From contig NZ_QURN01000004.1 in NCBI RefSeq assembly GCF_003403035.1, positions 62,001-126,000 of the forward strand: a stretch of DNA of 64,000 nt, read 5' to 3'. A model generated the notes under the pieces. It saw only the letters and a list, made by a program, of their open reading frames with translations. It was not told the DNA's origin and made no database searches. The translations under genes and the position numbers were made by a program. Positions within the stretch are counted from its first letter, which is position 1. Each line of letters starts with the position of its first letter. Positions 8,723-18,641 of this stretch are shown one piece after another. This DNA is from Mesorhizobium denitrificans (GTDB taxonomy: Bacteria > Pseudomonadota > Alphaproteobacteria > Rhizobiales > Rhizobiaceae).

Positions 8723-9136
8723 TCATGTGGCGTGCTCGCGCGCAAGCGCCTGCAGAAGCGTGGCCGCTTCCGCCGCCCGCTCCTCCGGCACAAACAAGTG
8801 GTCGTGATAGAATGCTGAAACCGGGTTCACGCCCATCCCGGCTGTGGCGAGCTGCGCAGTGATTGCCGCCAGAAAGCCAACCGCCTCCAGCGACGAGTGA
8901 ATGTTGAGAGTAATCATCCGGCAGCGGAAGCCATATTCTATGCCCGCCGCTTCCAGTTCGTGCGTTTCCGCTATGATCGTAACGCCTTCTTTCTCGCGAA
9001 AGCACATGAGCGAATTCAGACCTTGGGGAGCACTGGTCACACTCGCAAAGCCATAAACAGCGTCATGCAGCACGGGCGTCATGCCGCCGAGCAGTTTCGC
9101 TAGATTTGTTTCGCCAATAGTCAATCGCTCGCCCAT
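8723..9136 (-). CDS. ACT-domain protein (ACT_3/ACT_7 type) inserted in the ccm cluster
   Basis: A 137-residue soluble protein opening with GERLTIGETNLAKLLGGM, the start pattern of the ACT_3 (DUF2241) family, with a second ACT-like half around residues 60-130 (ITLNIHSSLEAVGFLAAI). Such proteins are presumed small-molecule, often amino-acid, sensors; no ligand can be read from the sequence. The start overlaps the end of ccmB by 16 bases, so it is probably cotranscribed and coupled. Its place between ccmB and ccmC is unusual, as these are normally adjacent. Confidence 0.8.
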   Translation of the reverse strand: MGERLTIGETNLAKLLGGMTPVLHDAVYGFASVTSAPQGLNSLMCFREKEGVTIIAETHELEAAGIEYGFRCRMITLNIHSSLEAVGFLAAITAQLATAGMGVNPVSAFYHDHLFVPEERAAEAATLLQALAREHAT

Positions 9137-9786
9137 CTCAATGAAAGCGCCGCTGCCACAGGCCCAACCACCGCAAGGAACAGCGTCAGCGCGGTCAGCA
9201 TCAGGAAAGGCGGCAGAAACGGGTCTGGCTCCGCAACCGCGCCATAACTTGCCGAAACGCCGAAGATCAGCACCGGAATGACCAGCGGCAGAATGAGCAC
9301 CGAAATCAGCACGCCACCGCGTGGCAGTGCCACGGCCACCGCCGCGCCAGCCGCTCCAATAAAAGTGATCGCGGGCGTGCCCACCAGCAGCGTCAGCGTG
9401 GTCGCGCCGATACCTTCAGGCGTCATGTTCAACAGCACGCCGAGCAACGGTGCGGCAATCACCAGCGGCAGCACACCCGTAACCCAATGCGCGAGGCACT
9501 TTGTAATCACGGCCAGCACAAGCGAGAACCGATCCGTGGATAGAATTATCAGGTCGAGCGAACCGTCTTCCCGATCTGCCTGAAACAGCCTGTCGAGGCC
9601 GAGCAGGCTCGCCAGCAGCGCGCCGATCCAGAGAATCGCCGGGCCTATTCGCGCCAGCAGATTCAGGTCCGGCCCGATCGCAAACGGAACAGTCGCGATA
9701 ACTGCGAGGAAGAACAGCACGCCGGTCAGCGCCCCGCCGCCTGCCCGTACACCCAGCCGAACCTCACGCACAAACAAGGCTAGCAT
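9121..9786 (-). CDS. ccmB: Haem exporter membrane protein CcmB
   Basis: Permease subunit of the CcmABC complex, with six hydrophobic segments in 221 residues, the usual family length. The motif LLGLDRLFQADREDGSLDL near residue 65 is characteristic of CcmB. The start was set at MLALFVREVRLG because the longer open frame adds 37 residues without family character. A 127-base gap with an inverted repeat separates it from ccmA. Confidence 0.94.
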   Translation of the reverse strand: MLALFVREVRLGVRAGGGALTGVLFFLAVIATVPFAIGPDLNLLARIGPAILWIGALLASLLGLDRLFQADREDGSLDLIILSTDRFSLVLAVITKCLAHWVTGVLPLVIAAPLLGVLLNMTPEGIGATTLTLLVGTPAITFIGAAGAAVAVALPRGGVLISVLILPLVIPVLIFGVSASYGAVAEPDPFLPPFLMLTALTLFLAVVGPVAAALSLRWASD

Positions 9787-9865
9787 GGCAGGCAATTTTC
9801 CACGGAATGACGGGTCGTTAGCGGGGGTAATATCGTAAGAGAAGCGTCTTGCGCTACTGACCCCA

Positions 9866-9889
9866 CATCCGCTTGCCGGCAGGCGGATG
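9866..9889. repeat. Inverted repeat in the ccmA-ccmB gap
   Basis: CATCCGC and GCGGATG flank a 10-base centre containing TGCCGGCA. The core CATCCGC-YTGCCGG recurs in the hairpin downstream of the phasin gene at 16956-16982, so both are probably copies of a dispersed rhizobial intergenic repeat. Confidence 0.5.
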
Positions 9890-9913
9890 AGAGGCAAATT
9901 GACGAATTCGCCA

Positions 9914-10513
9914 TTACGCCCCCATCCTCAATTCTGCGGCATCTTCCAGCCCAAGTGGGTGATGCGTTGCCGCGATAATCATGCCGCCGTCGGCAAGATG
10001 CGCCCGCATAAGCTCGGCGAACTGCGTTTCCGACGCCTTGTCCAAACCTGCTGTCGGCTCATCGAGCAGCCAGACGGGCCGATAGGAAACCAGCAGCTTG
10101 GCAATTGCCGCCCGCCGCCGCTGCCCGGTCGACAAATATCCGAACGGAAGATGTCCGATATCGCCCAGGCCCACCATCTCAAGCGATTCTGCAATCTCGA
10201 GATGCGCGTTGCCGGAGAACTCTCGCCAGAAACGCAAGTTCTCCGCCACCGTCAGCGCCGTTTTCATCGCGTTTTGATGCCCGAGATAGTGGCACGCACC
10301 GCCCACCTCATCGAACTCGGCATCGCCCTCGAATCGCACGCGGCCAGCCGCCAGCGGCAACAACCCGGCTACCGCACGGAGCAGGGTCGATTTGCCGGCT
10401 CCGTTCGGTCCGGTCACAACCAACCCGTCGCCCTCTCGCAGCGCAAACCCGATGTCCGAGAACACCAGTTCTCCGCCCCGTTCAGCGGCCAGATTCTCGG
10501 CCTCAAGCAGCAT
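9914..10513 (-). CDS. ccmA: Haem exporter ATP-binding protein CcmA
   Basis: ABC ATPase of the CcmABC complex, which uses ATP hydrolysis to release holo-CcmE. In 199 residues it shows Walker [10 protein letters not shown] (about 35-43), the CcmA-type signature LSTGQRRR, Walker [13 protein letters not shown], and a switch histidine in ATHHPLGL. It is the first gene of the ccm cluster and diverges from acnA across 288 bases. Confidence 0.95.
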   Translation of the reverse strand: MLLEAENLAAERGGELVFSDIGFALREGDGLVVTGPNGAGKSTLLRAVAGLLPLAAGRVRFEGDAEFDEVGGACHYLGHQNAMKTALTVAENLRFWREFSGNAHLEIAESLEMVGLGDIGHLPFGYLSTGQRRRAAIAKLLVSYRPVWLLDEPTAGLDKASETQFAELMRAHLADGGMIIAATHHPLGLEDAAELRMGA

Positions 10514-10581
10514 TCCCTCTCCTTCGCCGAAAGTCTGACCCGATTCGATGTGCGGCGCAGCAAAAATGGCAAAACTCTGTC

Positions 10582-10609
10582 TAGAACTATTCTACGAATT
10601 TCTCTATAT
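10582..10609 (+). promoter_or_regulatory. Candidate Irr box and promoter of acnA
   Basis: TAGAACTATTCTA is a perfect inverted repeat (TAGAA-CTA-TTCTA) resembling the rhizobial iron control element bound by Irr. It sits where a -35 would be for the CTATAT -10 that ends this feature. The acnA start is about 190 bases further on. Aconitase is a reported Irr-regulon member in rhizobia; the site is also close to the divergent ccmA. Sequence match only. Confidence 0.55.
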
Positions 10610-10801
10610 GCGTGGGACCAACTCCAGCGGTCGGAGAAGGCAAACGAAATTTGCGCCGAACCAACGCACGCGCCGCCTTTTAACGGCTCGGGTTGCTTGG
10701 GAGCGGACAGCGGAAATGGCCGTACCCGCACCTTTGCGCGTGATTGCATGCCATCGGAGTCCGTTCCCTTTCAGGCTGAACAGACTAAGGATGTATCGCA
10801 C

Positions 10802-13492
<2,691 letters not shown>

Positions 13493-13515
13493 TTCCACGC
13501 GACATCAACACATTG

Positions 13516-13551
13516 GGCAGCGCAAACTTTGAAAGTTCGCGCTGCCTTTTT
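13516..13551 (+). terminator. Rho-independent terminator of acnA
   Basis: A 14-15-base-pair stem (GGCAGCGCAAACTTT with one mismatch in the other arm) is followed directly by a T-rich run, 23 bases after the acnA stop. Confidence 0.9.
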
Positions 13552-13667
13552 CATTCCGAACCGTCTGAACTTTCCTCGTCTTGAATTTTTCACCCCATCG
13601 TGACTTCGCTTTGAACAATTGCTCTGGCACATAAGCGAGCAGAGGATTTCCGACTCTGCGATACACA

Positions 13668-14426
13668 ATGAAAATGGTTGCGTTTCTTGAACCTGTAAAA
13701 GCAGCACTCGTCGTGCTTGCGGCGTGCATGATGCTTTCGGCCCCGGCGCTGGCAGGTACGGACAAGCCGGCAGGTGTCGTGGAACTCTTCACGAGTCAGG
13801 GCTGCAATTCCTGCCCACCCGCAGACAGCTTTTTCAACGAGCTTGTCCAGAAAGGCGATGTCATCGCGCTCGCCTACCACGTGGACTATTGGGATTATCT
13901 CGGCTGGAAGGACACGCTCGCCAAGCCCGAGCACACCGAGCGCCAATATTCATATATGCGCAGCTTCGGCGACAGGTCGATCTACACGCCGCAGCTCGTC
14001 GTCAATGGGCGCAAAGATTTCATGGGCGGTGACCGCAAATCTGTCGAAGAGGGCCTTAATTCGCTGAGCAACAGCGGCGAAGGCATGGAGGTGAACCTTA
14101 CCGTGTCGGAGACGAAAGACAGCATCATCATCAAAGTCGGTGCCACGACACAGCCGGCGGCTGAGGCAAATCTGATGCTGGTTTATTTCGAGCCTCCCAA
14201 AGTCATCGATATCGAAAAAGGCGAGAATGTCGGTCGCAAAGCCATTTATCTTAACGCGGTAACCGGTATCCGCGCGGCAGGCGTCTGGCACGGCAAGGCG
14301 GCGGAGTTCGAACTCCCCAAGAGCGAATTTGAAAGCAAGGGCGGCTGCGCGGCACTGCTGCAAGCCGAAACTAACGATGGAAAACTAGGCCCCATTCTGG
14401 GCGCAACGCTGGTTCGACACCCCTAG
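13668..14426 (+). CDS. DUF1223 secreted thioredoxin-fold protein
   Basis: A 252-residue exported protein with a signal peptide ending near ALA-G29 and the DUF1223 signature VELFTSQGCNSCPPAD, which puts a CxxC pair (Cys46, Cys49) at the start of a thioredoxin-like fold. AYHVDYWDYLGW and TPQLVVNG are also family motifs. The family is thought to act in the periplasm but has no settled function. It stands alone between acnA and a gap holding a probable antisense-strand small RNA. Two ATG codons six bases apart could serve as start. Confidence 0.88.
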   Translation: MKMVAFLEPVKAALVVLAACMMLSAPALAGTDKPAGVVELFTSQGCNSCPPADSFFNELVQKGDVIALAYHVDYWDYLGWKDTLAKPEHTERQYSYMRSFGDRSIYTPQLVVNGRKDFMGGDRKSVEEGLNSLSNSGEGMEVNLTVSETKDSIIIKVGATTQPAAEANLMLVYFEPPKVIDIEKGENVGRKAIYLNAVTGIRAAGVWHGKAAEFELPKSEFESKGGCAALLQAETNDGKLGPILGATLVRHP

Positions 14427-14434
14427 AGCGGCCA

Positions 14435-14474
14435 GCAAAAAACAAAAACCGGCGCAGCCTATGGGCTAGCCGGT
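14435..14474 (-). terminator. Second minus-strand terminator downstream of the small RNA
   Basis: On the minus strand ACCGGC and GCCGGT enclose an inner AGCC/GGCT pairing, followed by TTTTTGTTTTTTGC. No minus-strand protein gene ends here, so it most likely backs up the terminator of the small RNA to its right; it could also limit readthrough from DUF1223 weakly. Confidence 0.7.
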
Positions 14475-14475
14475 C

Positions 14476-14577
14476 AAAAAATCCCGAACTTTCCGGGAGT
14501 AGCCTGATTCGATCCGGTAAGGCTCGTGGGCGGGGGGCTTGGGGTTACGAGCAAAACCGGACCGAACCGTCTCAGGC
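14476..14577 (-). ncRNA. Candidate structured small RNA with its own terminator
   Basis: The minus strand can form a long imperfect hairpin between 14577 and 14502: GCCTGA/TCAGGC (6 bp), a 5-base bulge, TTCGGTCCGGT/ACCGGATCGAA (11 bp, one G-U), a symmetric 3+3 internal loop, GCTCGT/ACGAGC (6 bp), and a 19-base C-rich apical loop. It is followed by a terminator hairpin (TCCCG/CGGGA) and six T. The G-U pair is an A-C mismatch on the plus strand, which favours minus-strand transcription. The 5' end is not defined and may lie further right. I do not recognise the family. The C-rich loop could pair with Shine-Dalgarno sequences, which is inference. Confidence 0.6.
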
Positions 14578-14778
14578 AACAGCAACACCGTCGATTTTAT
14601 TTGGGGCATCAACTTGGATAAATTGCGGCAACAATGTGTTGAATGATCACCAATCATTACAAATTGTTTCAGGATGTGATCGCAAGCTCCGCGTGTGCGA
14701 GCCCGCATTTACCACTAACTCTTGCATTTCCTTAATGAAAAGGCGACCCTGCATTTACCGTTATCAAAGGGAAGCTGA

Positions 14779-15165
14779 ATGACGGATCGCGGAACCGGTT
14801 CAAAGGGCGACGACGAGTCGGCAATACTCATCCCTTTTCCGGAATCGAAGCCGCAGACCGTGCTGCGGCAGGTTTCATTTGAGCGTCGGGAGCTTGAAAC
14901 CATCCTGCGTTTATATGGACGTATGGTCGCCGCGAATGAGTGGCGCGACTATGCGATTGATCACACGACGGACCGCGCCATTTTCTCTGTTTTCCGGCGA
15001 GCGAGTGAAACGCCTTTGTTCCAGATCGTCAAAAACCCCGCGCTCGCGCGCAAGCAGGGCGCCTTTGCTGTCTTCACAGGCACGGGTCAGGTGCTCAAGC
15101 GCGGTCAGGAACTGGCGCGGGTGCTTGGCGTGTTCGACAAGAAGCTGCGCCTGATTGAAGGCTGA
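14779..15165 (+). CDS. DUF2794 family protein
   Basis: A 128-residue soluble protein with the DUF2794 pattern: VSFERRELETILRLYGRMVAA split over two helices, then EWRDYAIDH and FQIVKNPALARKQGAFAV. The family is widespread in alphaproteobacteria and uncharacterised. AAGGGAAG precedes the ATG. Three GCATTT(A/C)C elements lie 20-75 bases upstream. The DUF445 gene begins four bases after its stop, so the two are one transcription unit. Confidence 0.85.
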   Translation: MTDRGTGSKGDDESAILIPFPESKPQTVLRQVSFERRELETILRLYGRMVAANEWRDYAIDHTTDRAIFSVFRRASETPLFQIVKNPALARKQGAFAVFTGTGQVLKRGQELARVLGVFDKKLRLIEG

Positions 15166-15169
15166 GCCT

Positions 15170-16444
15170 GTGCCTGATCCCCTGCCCGCCAGCGCGGACT
15201 CGCAGAAGATTGCTGCGCTGCGCCGGACCAAATTCGTCGCGACGTCCGCCCTTGTGCTTTGTGTGGCCGTATTCGCCGCCGCCAAGCTGATGCAGGCCAG
15301 CTATCCTTGGCTTGGCTATGTTGCCGCCTTCGCGGAAGCCGCGACCATCGGCGGCCTGGCAGATTGGTATGCCGTCGTCGCCCTGTTCAAGCGTCCACTT
15401 GGCCTGCCTATTCCTCACACCGCCATCATTCCGGAAAATCGAGAACGCATTGCCGACAATCTTGGCCGCTTCATTGAAACGAACTTTCTGTCCGAAGGAC
15501 CGGTTCGCGAAAAGCTGAATGAGGTGGATTTCGCGAGCCTGGTGGCTGACTGGCTGTCAGACCCGCAACGTTCGCAAGGGTTGTCGCGGTTTGTGGCGCG
15601 GCTGGTTCCCAAAACACTGGCGGCAGTTGACCAATCGGGGCTACGCGGCTTCGTCACCCAGCGCGTGGTGGAGCAGGTAAACCGGATCGAGGTCGCGCCC
15701 CTCGCAGCCGATTTTCTCGCCGCCTTTACGGAAGATCGCAAGCACCAGAAGATATTCGACGAACTCACGCGCGCCATTGAGCGCTTCCTGAAAGACGAAA
15801 CGGCACTCGAAACATTACGCGACAAAATCCGGGCCGAACTGCCGAGCGTGTTCAATCTTTTTCGCGCCGACGCCTACCTTCTCAAACGCATCGTCAATTC
15901 CGCAGGCACTCTTCTGGAGCAGGCCCGCAAAGACAAGAACCATCCTTTGCGCCACGAATTCGATGCCTTTTTCTCCCGCTTCATCAACAAGCTGCGCAAT
16001 TCAAAGGACTACGCCCGCCGCGCCGAGCGCATGAAGCAGGATTTGCTCGCTCGCCCCCAGTTTCGCGAACTGGCCGACGATATGTGGGGGAGTTTCAAAC
16101 ACTTCATTGAGCAGGATTCGCAGGCGGAAAATTCTCTCACACGCAAACATCTCTCCGGCATGTTCGTGGAGATCGGCAGGCATCTGGCCGAAGACCCCGC
16201 CATCCGCGCCGACATGAACCGAGGCTTTGTTGTCGCGCTCGCTTCATTCGTCGAAAGCCAGAAGAGCGGCGTTTCGGCCTTCATCGCAGATCAGGTGAAA
16301 CGTTGGGATCTTACCCAGCTGACCCGCGTGATTGAGATCAATATCGGTCGTGACCTGCAATATATACGCTTCAACGGCATGGCCATCGGCGGCTTGGCCG
16401 GTCTCGCGCTCTATATTTTCGAACGGACATTTCTCACGAATTGA
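15170..16444 (+). CDS. DUF445 membrane-anchored protein
   Basis: A 424-residue protein with an N-terminal hydrophobic pair (about residues 20-60) containing AEAATIGGLADWYAVVALF, the DUF445 hallmark, a long helical, charged middle part, and a C-terminal hydrophobic anchor (GMAIGGLAGLALYIFER). The family (E. coli YjiN) is of unknown function. I started it at GTG four bases after the DUF2794 stop; a TTG five codons earlier would overlap that gene. Confidence 0.88.
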   Translation: MPDPLPASADSQKIAALRRTKFVATSALVLCVAVFAAAKLMQASYPWLGYVAAFAEAATIGGLADWYAVVALFKRPLGLPIPHTAIIPENRERIADNLGRFIETNFLSEGPVREKLNEVDFASLVADWLSDPQRSQGLSRFVARLVPKTLAAVDQSGLRGFVTQRVVEQVNRIEVAPLAADFLAAFTEDRKHQKIFDELTRAIERFLKDETALETLRDKIRAELPSVFNLFRADAYLLKRIVNSAGTLLEQARKDKNHPLRHEFDAFFSRFINKLRNSKDYARRAERMKQDLLARPQFRELADDMWGSFKHFIEQDSQAENSLTRKHLSGMFVEIGRHLAEDPAIRADMNRGFVVALASFVESQKSGVSAFIADQVKRWDLTQLTRVIEINIGRDLQYIRFNGMAIGGLAGLALYIFERTFLTN

Positions 16445-16492
16445 CCACGACGGACTTTGGCATATTCTCAATGAAAACAACGGGAGGATGAA

Positions 16493-16927
16493 ATGGCGAA
16501 GCAACCTGAAATGCCCGATTTCATGGAAATGTTCTCGAACTTCGGCAAAGATCTGAAAATGCCTGCCGTCGATGTGGACGAGATTCTCGCGCACCATCGC
16601 AAGAACCTTGAAGCCTTGCAGAAAGCTGCCTCTGCCGGAGCCGCGGGCGCAAGCTCGGTCATGGCAAAGCAGCGCGAGGCACTTCAGGAGGGAATGCGCG
16701 ACATAACCGAAATGGTGCACAATTTACGCACCAGCGGCGCAGCACAGGAAGCGATCACCAAACAGACGGAGTTCGCTCGCAAGTCGTTTGAGGCCGCAGT
16801 GCGTCATGCTGGCGAAGTTGGCGAGATTTTCAAAAAGTCGGGCGAGGAATCCACGGAGATCCTCCGCGACCGCATCAAAGCAGCGATGGAAGAAATCCGC
16901 GATGCTTATGAGAAGAAAAAGGGGTGA
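16493..16927 (+). CDS. Phasin family protein
   Basis: A 144-residue, helix-rich, strongly charged protein of the phasin family, which coats polyhydroxyalkanoate granules or related structures. Features: FMEMFSNFGKDLKMPAVDVDEILAHHRKN at the N-terminus (family start), a Lys/Ala helix and a coiled tail ending EEIRDAYEKKKG. GGGAGG lies before the ATG. A palindromic hairpin follows. No polyhydroxyalkanoate synthase gene is in the window. Confidence 0.85.
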   Translation: MAKQPEMPDFMEMFSNFGKDLKMPAVDVDEILAHHRKNLEALQKAASAGAAGASSVMAKQREALQEGMRDITEMVHNLRTSGAAQEAITKQTEFARKSFEAAVRHAGEVGEIFKKSGEESTEILRDRIKAAMEEIRDAYEKKKG

Positions 16928-16955
16928 GCGGAGTAACGTCGCGCGTCCATTAGCG

Positions 16956-16982
16956 CCCCTCATCCGCCTGCCGGATGAGGGG
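16956..16982. repeat. Palindromic hairpin downstream of the phasin gene
   Basis: An 11-base-pair stem (CCCCTCATCCG / CGGATGAGGGG) with a CCTGC loop. There is no T tract, so it is more likely a dispersed repeat of the type also seen at 9866-9889, possibly stabilising transcript ends of the convergent phasin and acetyltransferase genes. Confidence 0.6.
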
Positions 16983-17004
16983 TAAGCGAAGAACGCCCCG
17001 AGTT

Positions 17005-17580
17005 TTACCCCTTGCCGCTTGTCGCCTGATAGACCCGCTCTGGCACTGACTTCGGATCGGGCGCGCCTACATTGCCGCCGTTCATGTCGAGCTGCATGAA
17101 AACCGTGTCCAGCCAGCGTTCGTGCTTGTAGCCTGAACCTTGCAGCGCACCGCAATGGCGAAAGCCGAGCCGTTCGTGCAATATCACCGACGGGCTGTCT
17201 GGATGCCCATCACCGATCACGGCAACAAACTGGCGATAGCCATCTGCCCGACACGCTTCGATCAGCGCCAGCATGAGCGCCTTGCCTACACCCTTACCTT
17301 TCGATTCAGGCGCAATGTAAATCGAGTCTTCCACGATGAACCGATACGCTGGTCGCGCCCGAAATGGGCCTGCATAGGCATAGCCCAGCACTCGGCCATT
17401 CTCTTCGGCCACGAAGTAAGGATATGAACTCGCGCGCAGGCTTTTATAGCGCTCCGTCATCTCAGCCAGCGTTGGCGGTTCAAGTTCATAAGTCGCAGTG
17501 CCGTGCAGCACGGCATCTGCATAGATCTCCGTTATCTCTGTAAGATCGGCCTCAGTCGTGTCGCGGATCGTAATGCCCAT
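17005..17580 (-). CDS. GNAT N-acetyltransferase, phosphinothricin/methionine-sulfoximine type
   Basis: A 191-residue GNAT enzyme of the Pat/YncA group, which acetylates phosphinothricin, methionine sulfoximine or similar amino acids with acetyl-CoA. Visible family features are IRDTTEADLTEITEIY, the substrate-side FRARPAYRF and EDSIYI segments, and the acetyl-CoA loop ESKGKGVGKAL. The ATG with GAGGGG upstream is better than two earlier ATGs. The true substrate is unknown; the assignment rests on subgroup resemblance. Confidence 0.85.
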   Translation of the reverse strand: MGITIRDTTEADLTEITEIYADAVLHGTATYELEPPTLAEMTERYKSLRASSYPYFVAEENGRVLGYAYAGPFRARPAYRFIVEDSIYIAPESKGKGVGKALMLALIEACRADGYRQFVAVIGDGHPDSPSVILHERLGFRHCGALQGSGYKHERWLDTVFMQLDMNGGNVGAPDPKSVPERVYQATSGKG

Positions 17581-17620
17581 AATGCCCCTCATCAGGATTA
17601 TCCGCGGTAGCAATACGTCC

Positions 17621-17651
17621 AAACAAAAAGGGCGGCCAGAGAGCCGCCCTT
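17621..17651 (-). terminator. Terminator of the Bax-inhibitor-1 gene
   Basis: On the minus strand a 9-base-pair stem (AAGGGCGGC / GCCGCCCTT) with a 6-base loop is followed by a T-rich run, 24 bases after the stop. Confidence 0.88.
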
Positions 17652-17674
17652 CGATTTTCTTGTGCCAGACCTGC

Positions 17675-18451
17675 TTAGTTGCGGTTGCCCATGAACTGCA
17701 GCAGGAAGGTGAACAGGTTGATGAAGTCGAGGTAGAGCGTCAGCGCGCCCATAATTGCCTTGCGGCCAGCAACGAGCACGTCGTCACCCTCGAAATACAT
17801 TTCCTTGATCTTCTGCGTGTCGTAGGCGGTCAGGCCCGAGAAGACCAGCACGCCGATCGCCGAAATGGCGAACTGAAGTGCAGACGACTGCAGGAAGATG
17901 TTCACCAGCATGGCAATCAGGATGCCGAATACGCCCATGATCAGGAACGAACCCATCGCGGTAAGGTCGCGACGCGTCGTGTAACCATAGAGCGAGAGCG
18001 CGCCGAAAGCGGCTGCGGTCACGAAGAAGGTCTGCGTGATCGATTGAGTCGTGAAGACCAGGAAGATCGTGGAGAGCGACGCACCCACCAGCGCGGCATA
18101 GACCCAGAAGGTCGCCTGCGCGGCTGGAACGCTCAGCCGATCAATACGGAACCCAAGGAAGAACACCAGAGCCAGCGGAGCCAGCATGAGAACCCACCTG
18201 AGCGGCGTGGTGAACACCGTCACGCCAAACTGGGTCAACATCTTGCCGTTGCCGAGTGTCGCAGCCGCCGCCGAAGGATCGTTCGTGGTAGCCATCGTGA
18301 TGATGCCAAGCGCGGCGACACCGGTAATGACCATCGCCACGGCCATAAGGTTGTAAACCTTGAGCATGTAGGAGCGCAGACCCTGGTCGATTGCGGCGTC
18401 TGTACGCGCACCCGTACCCATCTGCGACTGATAATTGCGAAGTTCAGCCAT
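17675..18451 (-). CDS. Bax inhibitor-1/YccA family membrane protein (YbhL type)
   Basis: A 258-residue protein with seven hydrophobic segments and the family's closing pattern, AYDTQKIKEMY followed by GALTLYLDFINLFTFLLQF. Members in bacteria are implicated in calcium leak and FtsH regulation. The ATG has GAGGAAAAT directly upstream; a longer frame runs through the leader and is rejected. The mRNA leader folds into a long hairpin resembling the ybhL motif described upstream of such genes in Rhizobiales. Confidence 0.92.
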   Translation of the reverse strand: MAELRNYQSQMGTGARTDAAIDQGLRSYMLKVYNLMAVAMVITGVAALGIITMATTNDPSAAAATLGNGKMLTQFGVTVFTTPLRWVLMLAPLALVFFLGFRIDRLSVPAAQATFWVYAALVGASLSTIFLVFTTQSITQTFFVTAAAFGALSLYGYTTRRDLTAMGSFLIMGVFGILIAMLVNIFLQSSALQFAISAIGVLVFSGLTAYDTQKIKEMYFEGDDVLVAGRKAIMGALTLYLDFINLFTFLLQFMGNRN

Positions 18452-18482
18452 ATTTTCCTCTGTTGCTTCCATCCCGTCGGGT

Positions 18483-18530
18483 GTCAGGCAAATGCCCAGG
18501 CGCCGCTGGCGGGACTCCAGCATGCCTGAC
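18483..18530 (-). promoter_or_regulatory. Structured mRNA leader, candidate ybhL motif
   Basis: GTCAGGCA and TGCCTGAC form a perfect 8-base-pair outer stem with an inner GCTGG/CCAGC hairpin in the transcribed minus strand, 32 bases before the start of the YbhL-type gene. A ybhL RNA motif was described computationally in this position in Rhizobiales; I infer identity from context and fold, not from alignment. Confidence 0.5.
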
Positions 18531-18641
18531 CGAAATATGATCATTCTCGAAGATAAGAACAAGACCTGTTGCGGCTTGCAACACGGCGTGAATCACGATT
18601 CCGCAAGAAATTTTGCTAACATTTCAGTGATGCGGGCTCTT

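Noticed and set aside
9887-10801. 305-codon N-terminal extension of acnA
   Set aside because: It lies antisense to ccmA, has no aconitase similarity, and the GTG at 10802 gives the normal family start and length.
17558-18529. 323-codon plus-strand frame opposite the Bax-inhibitor-1 gene
   Set aside because: Charged Arg/His/Gln-rich shadow of a membrane protein gene with full family motifs on the minus strand.
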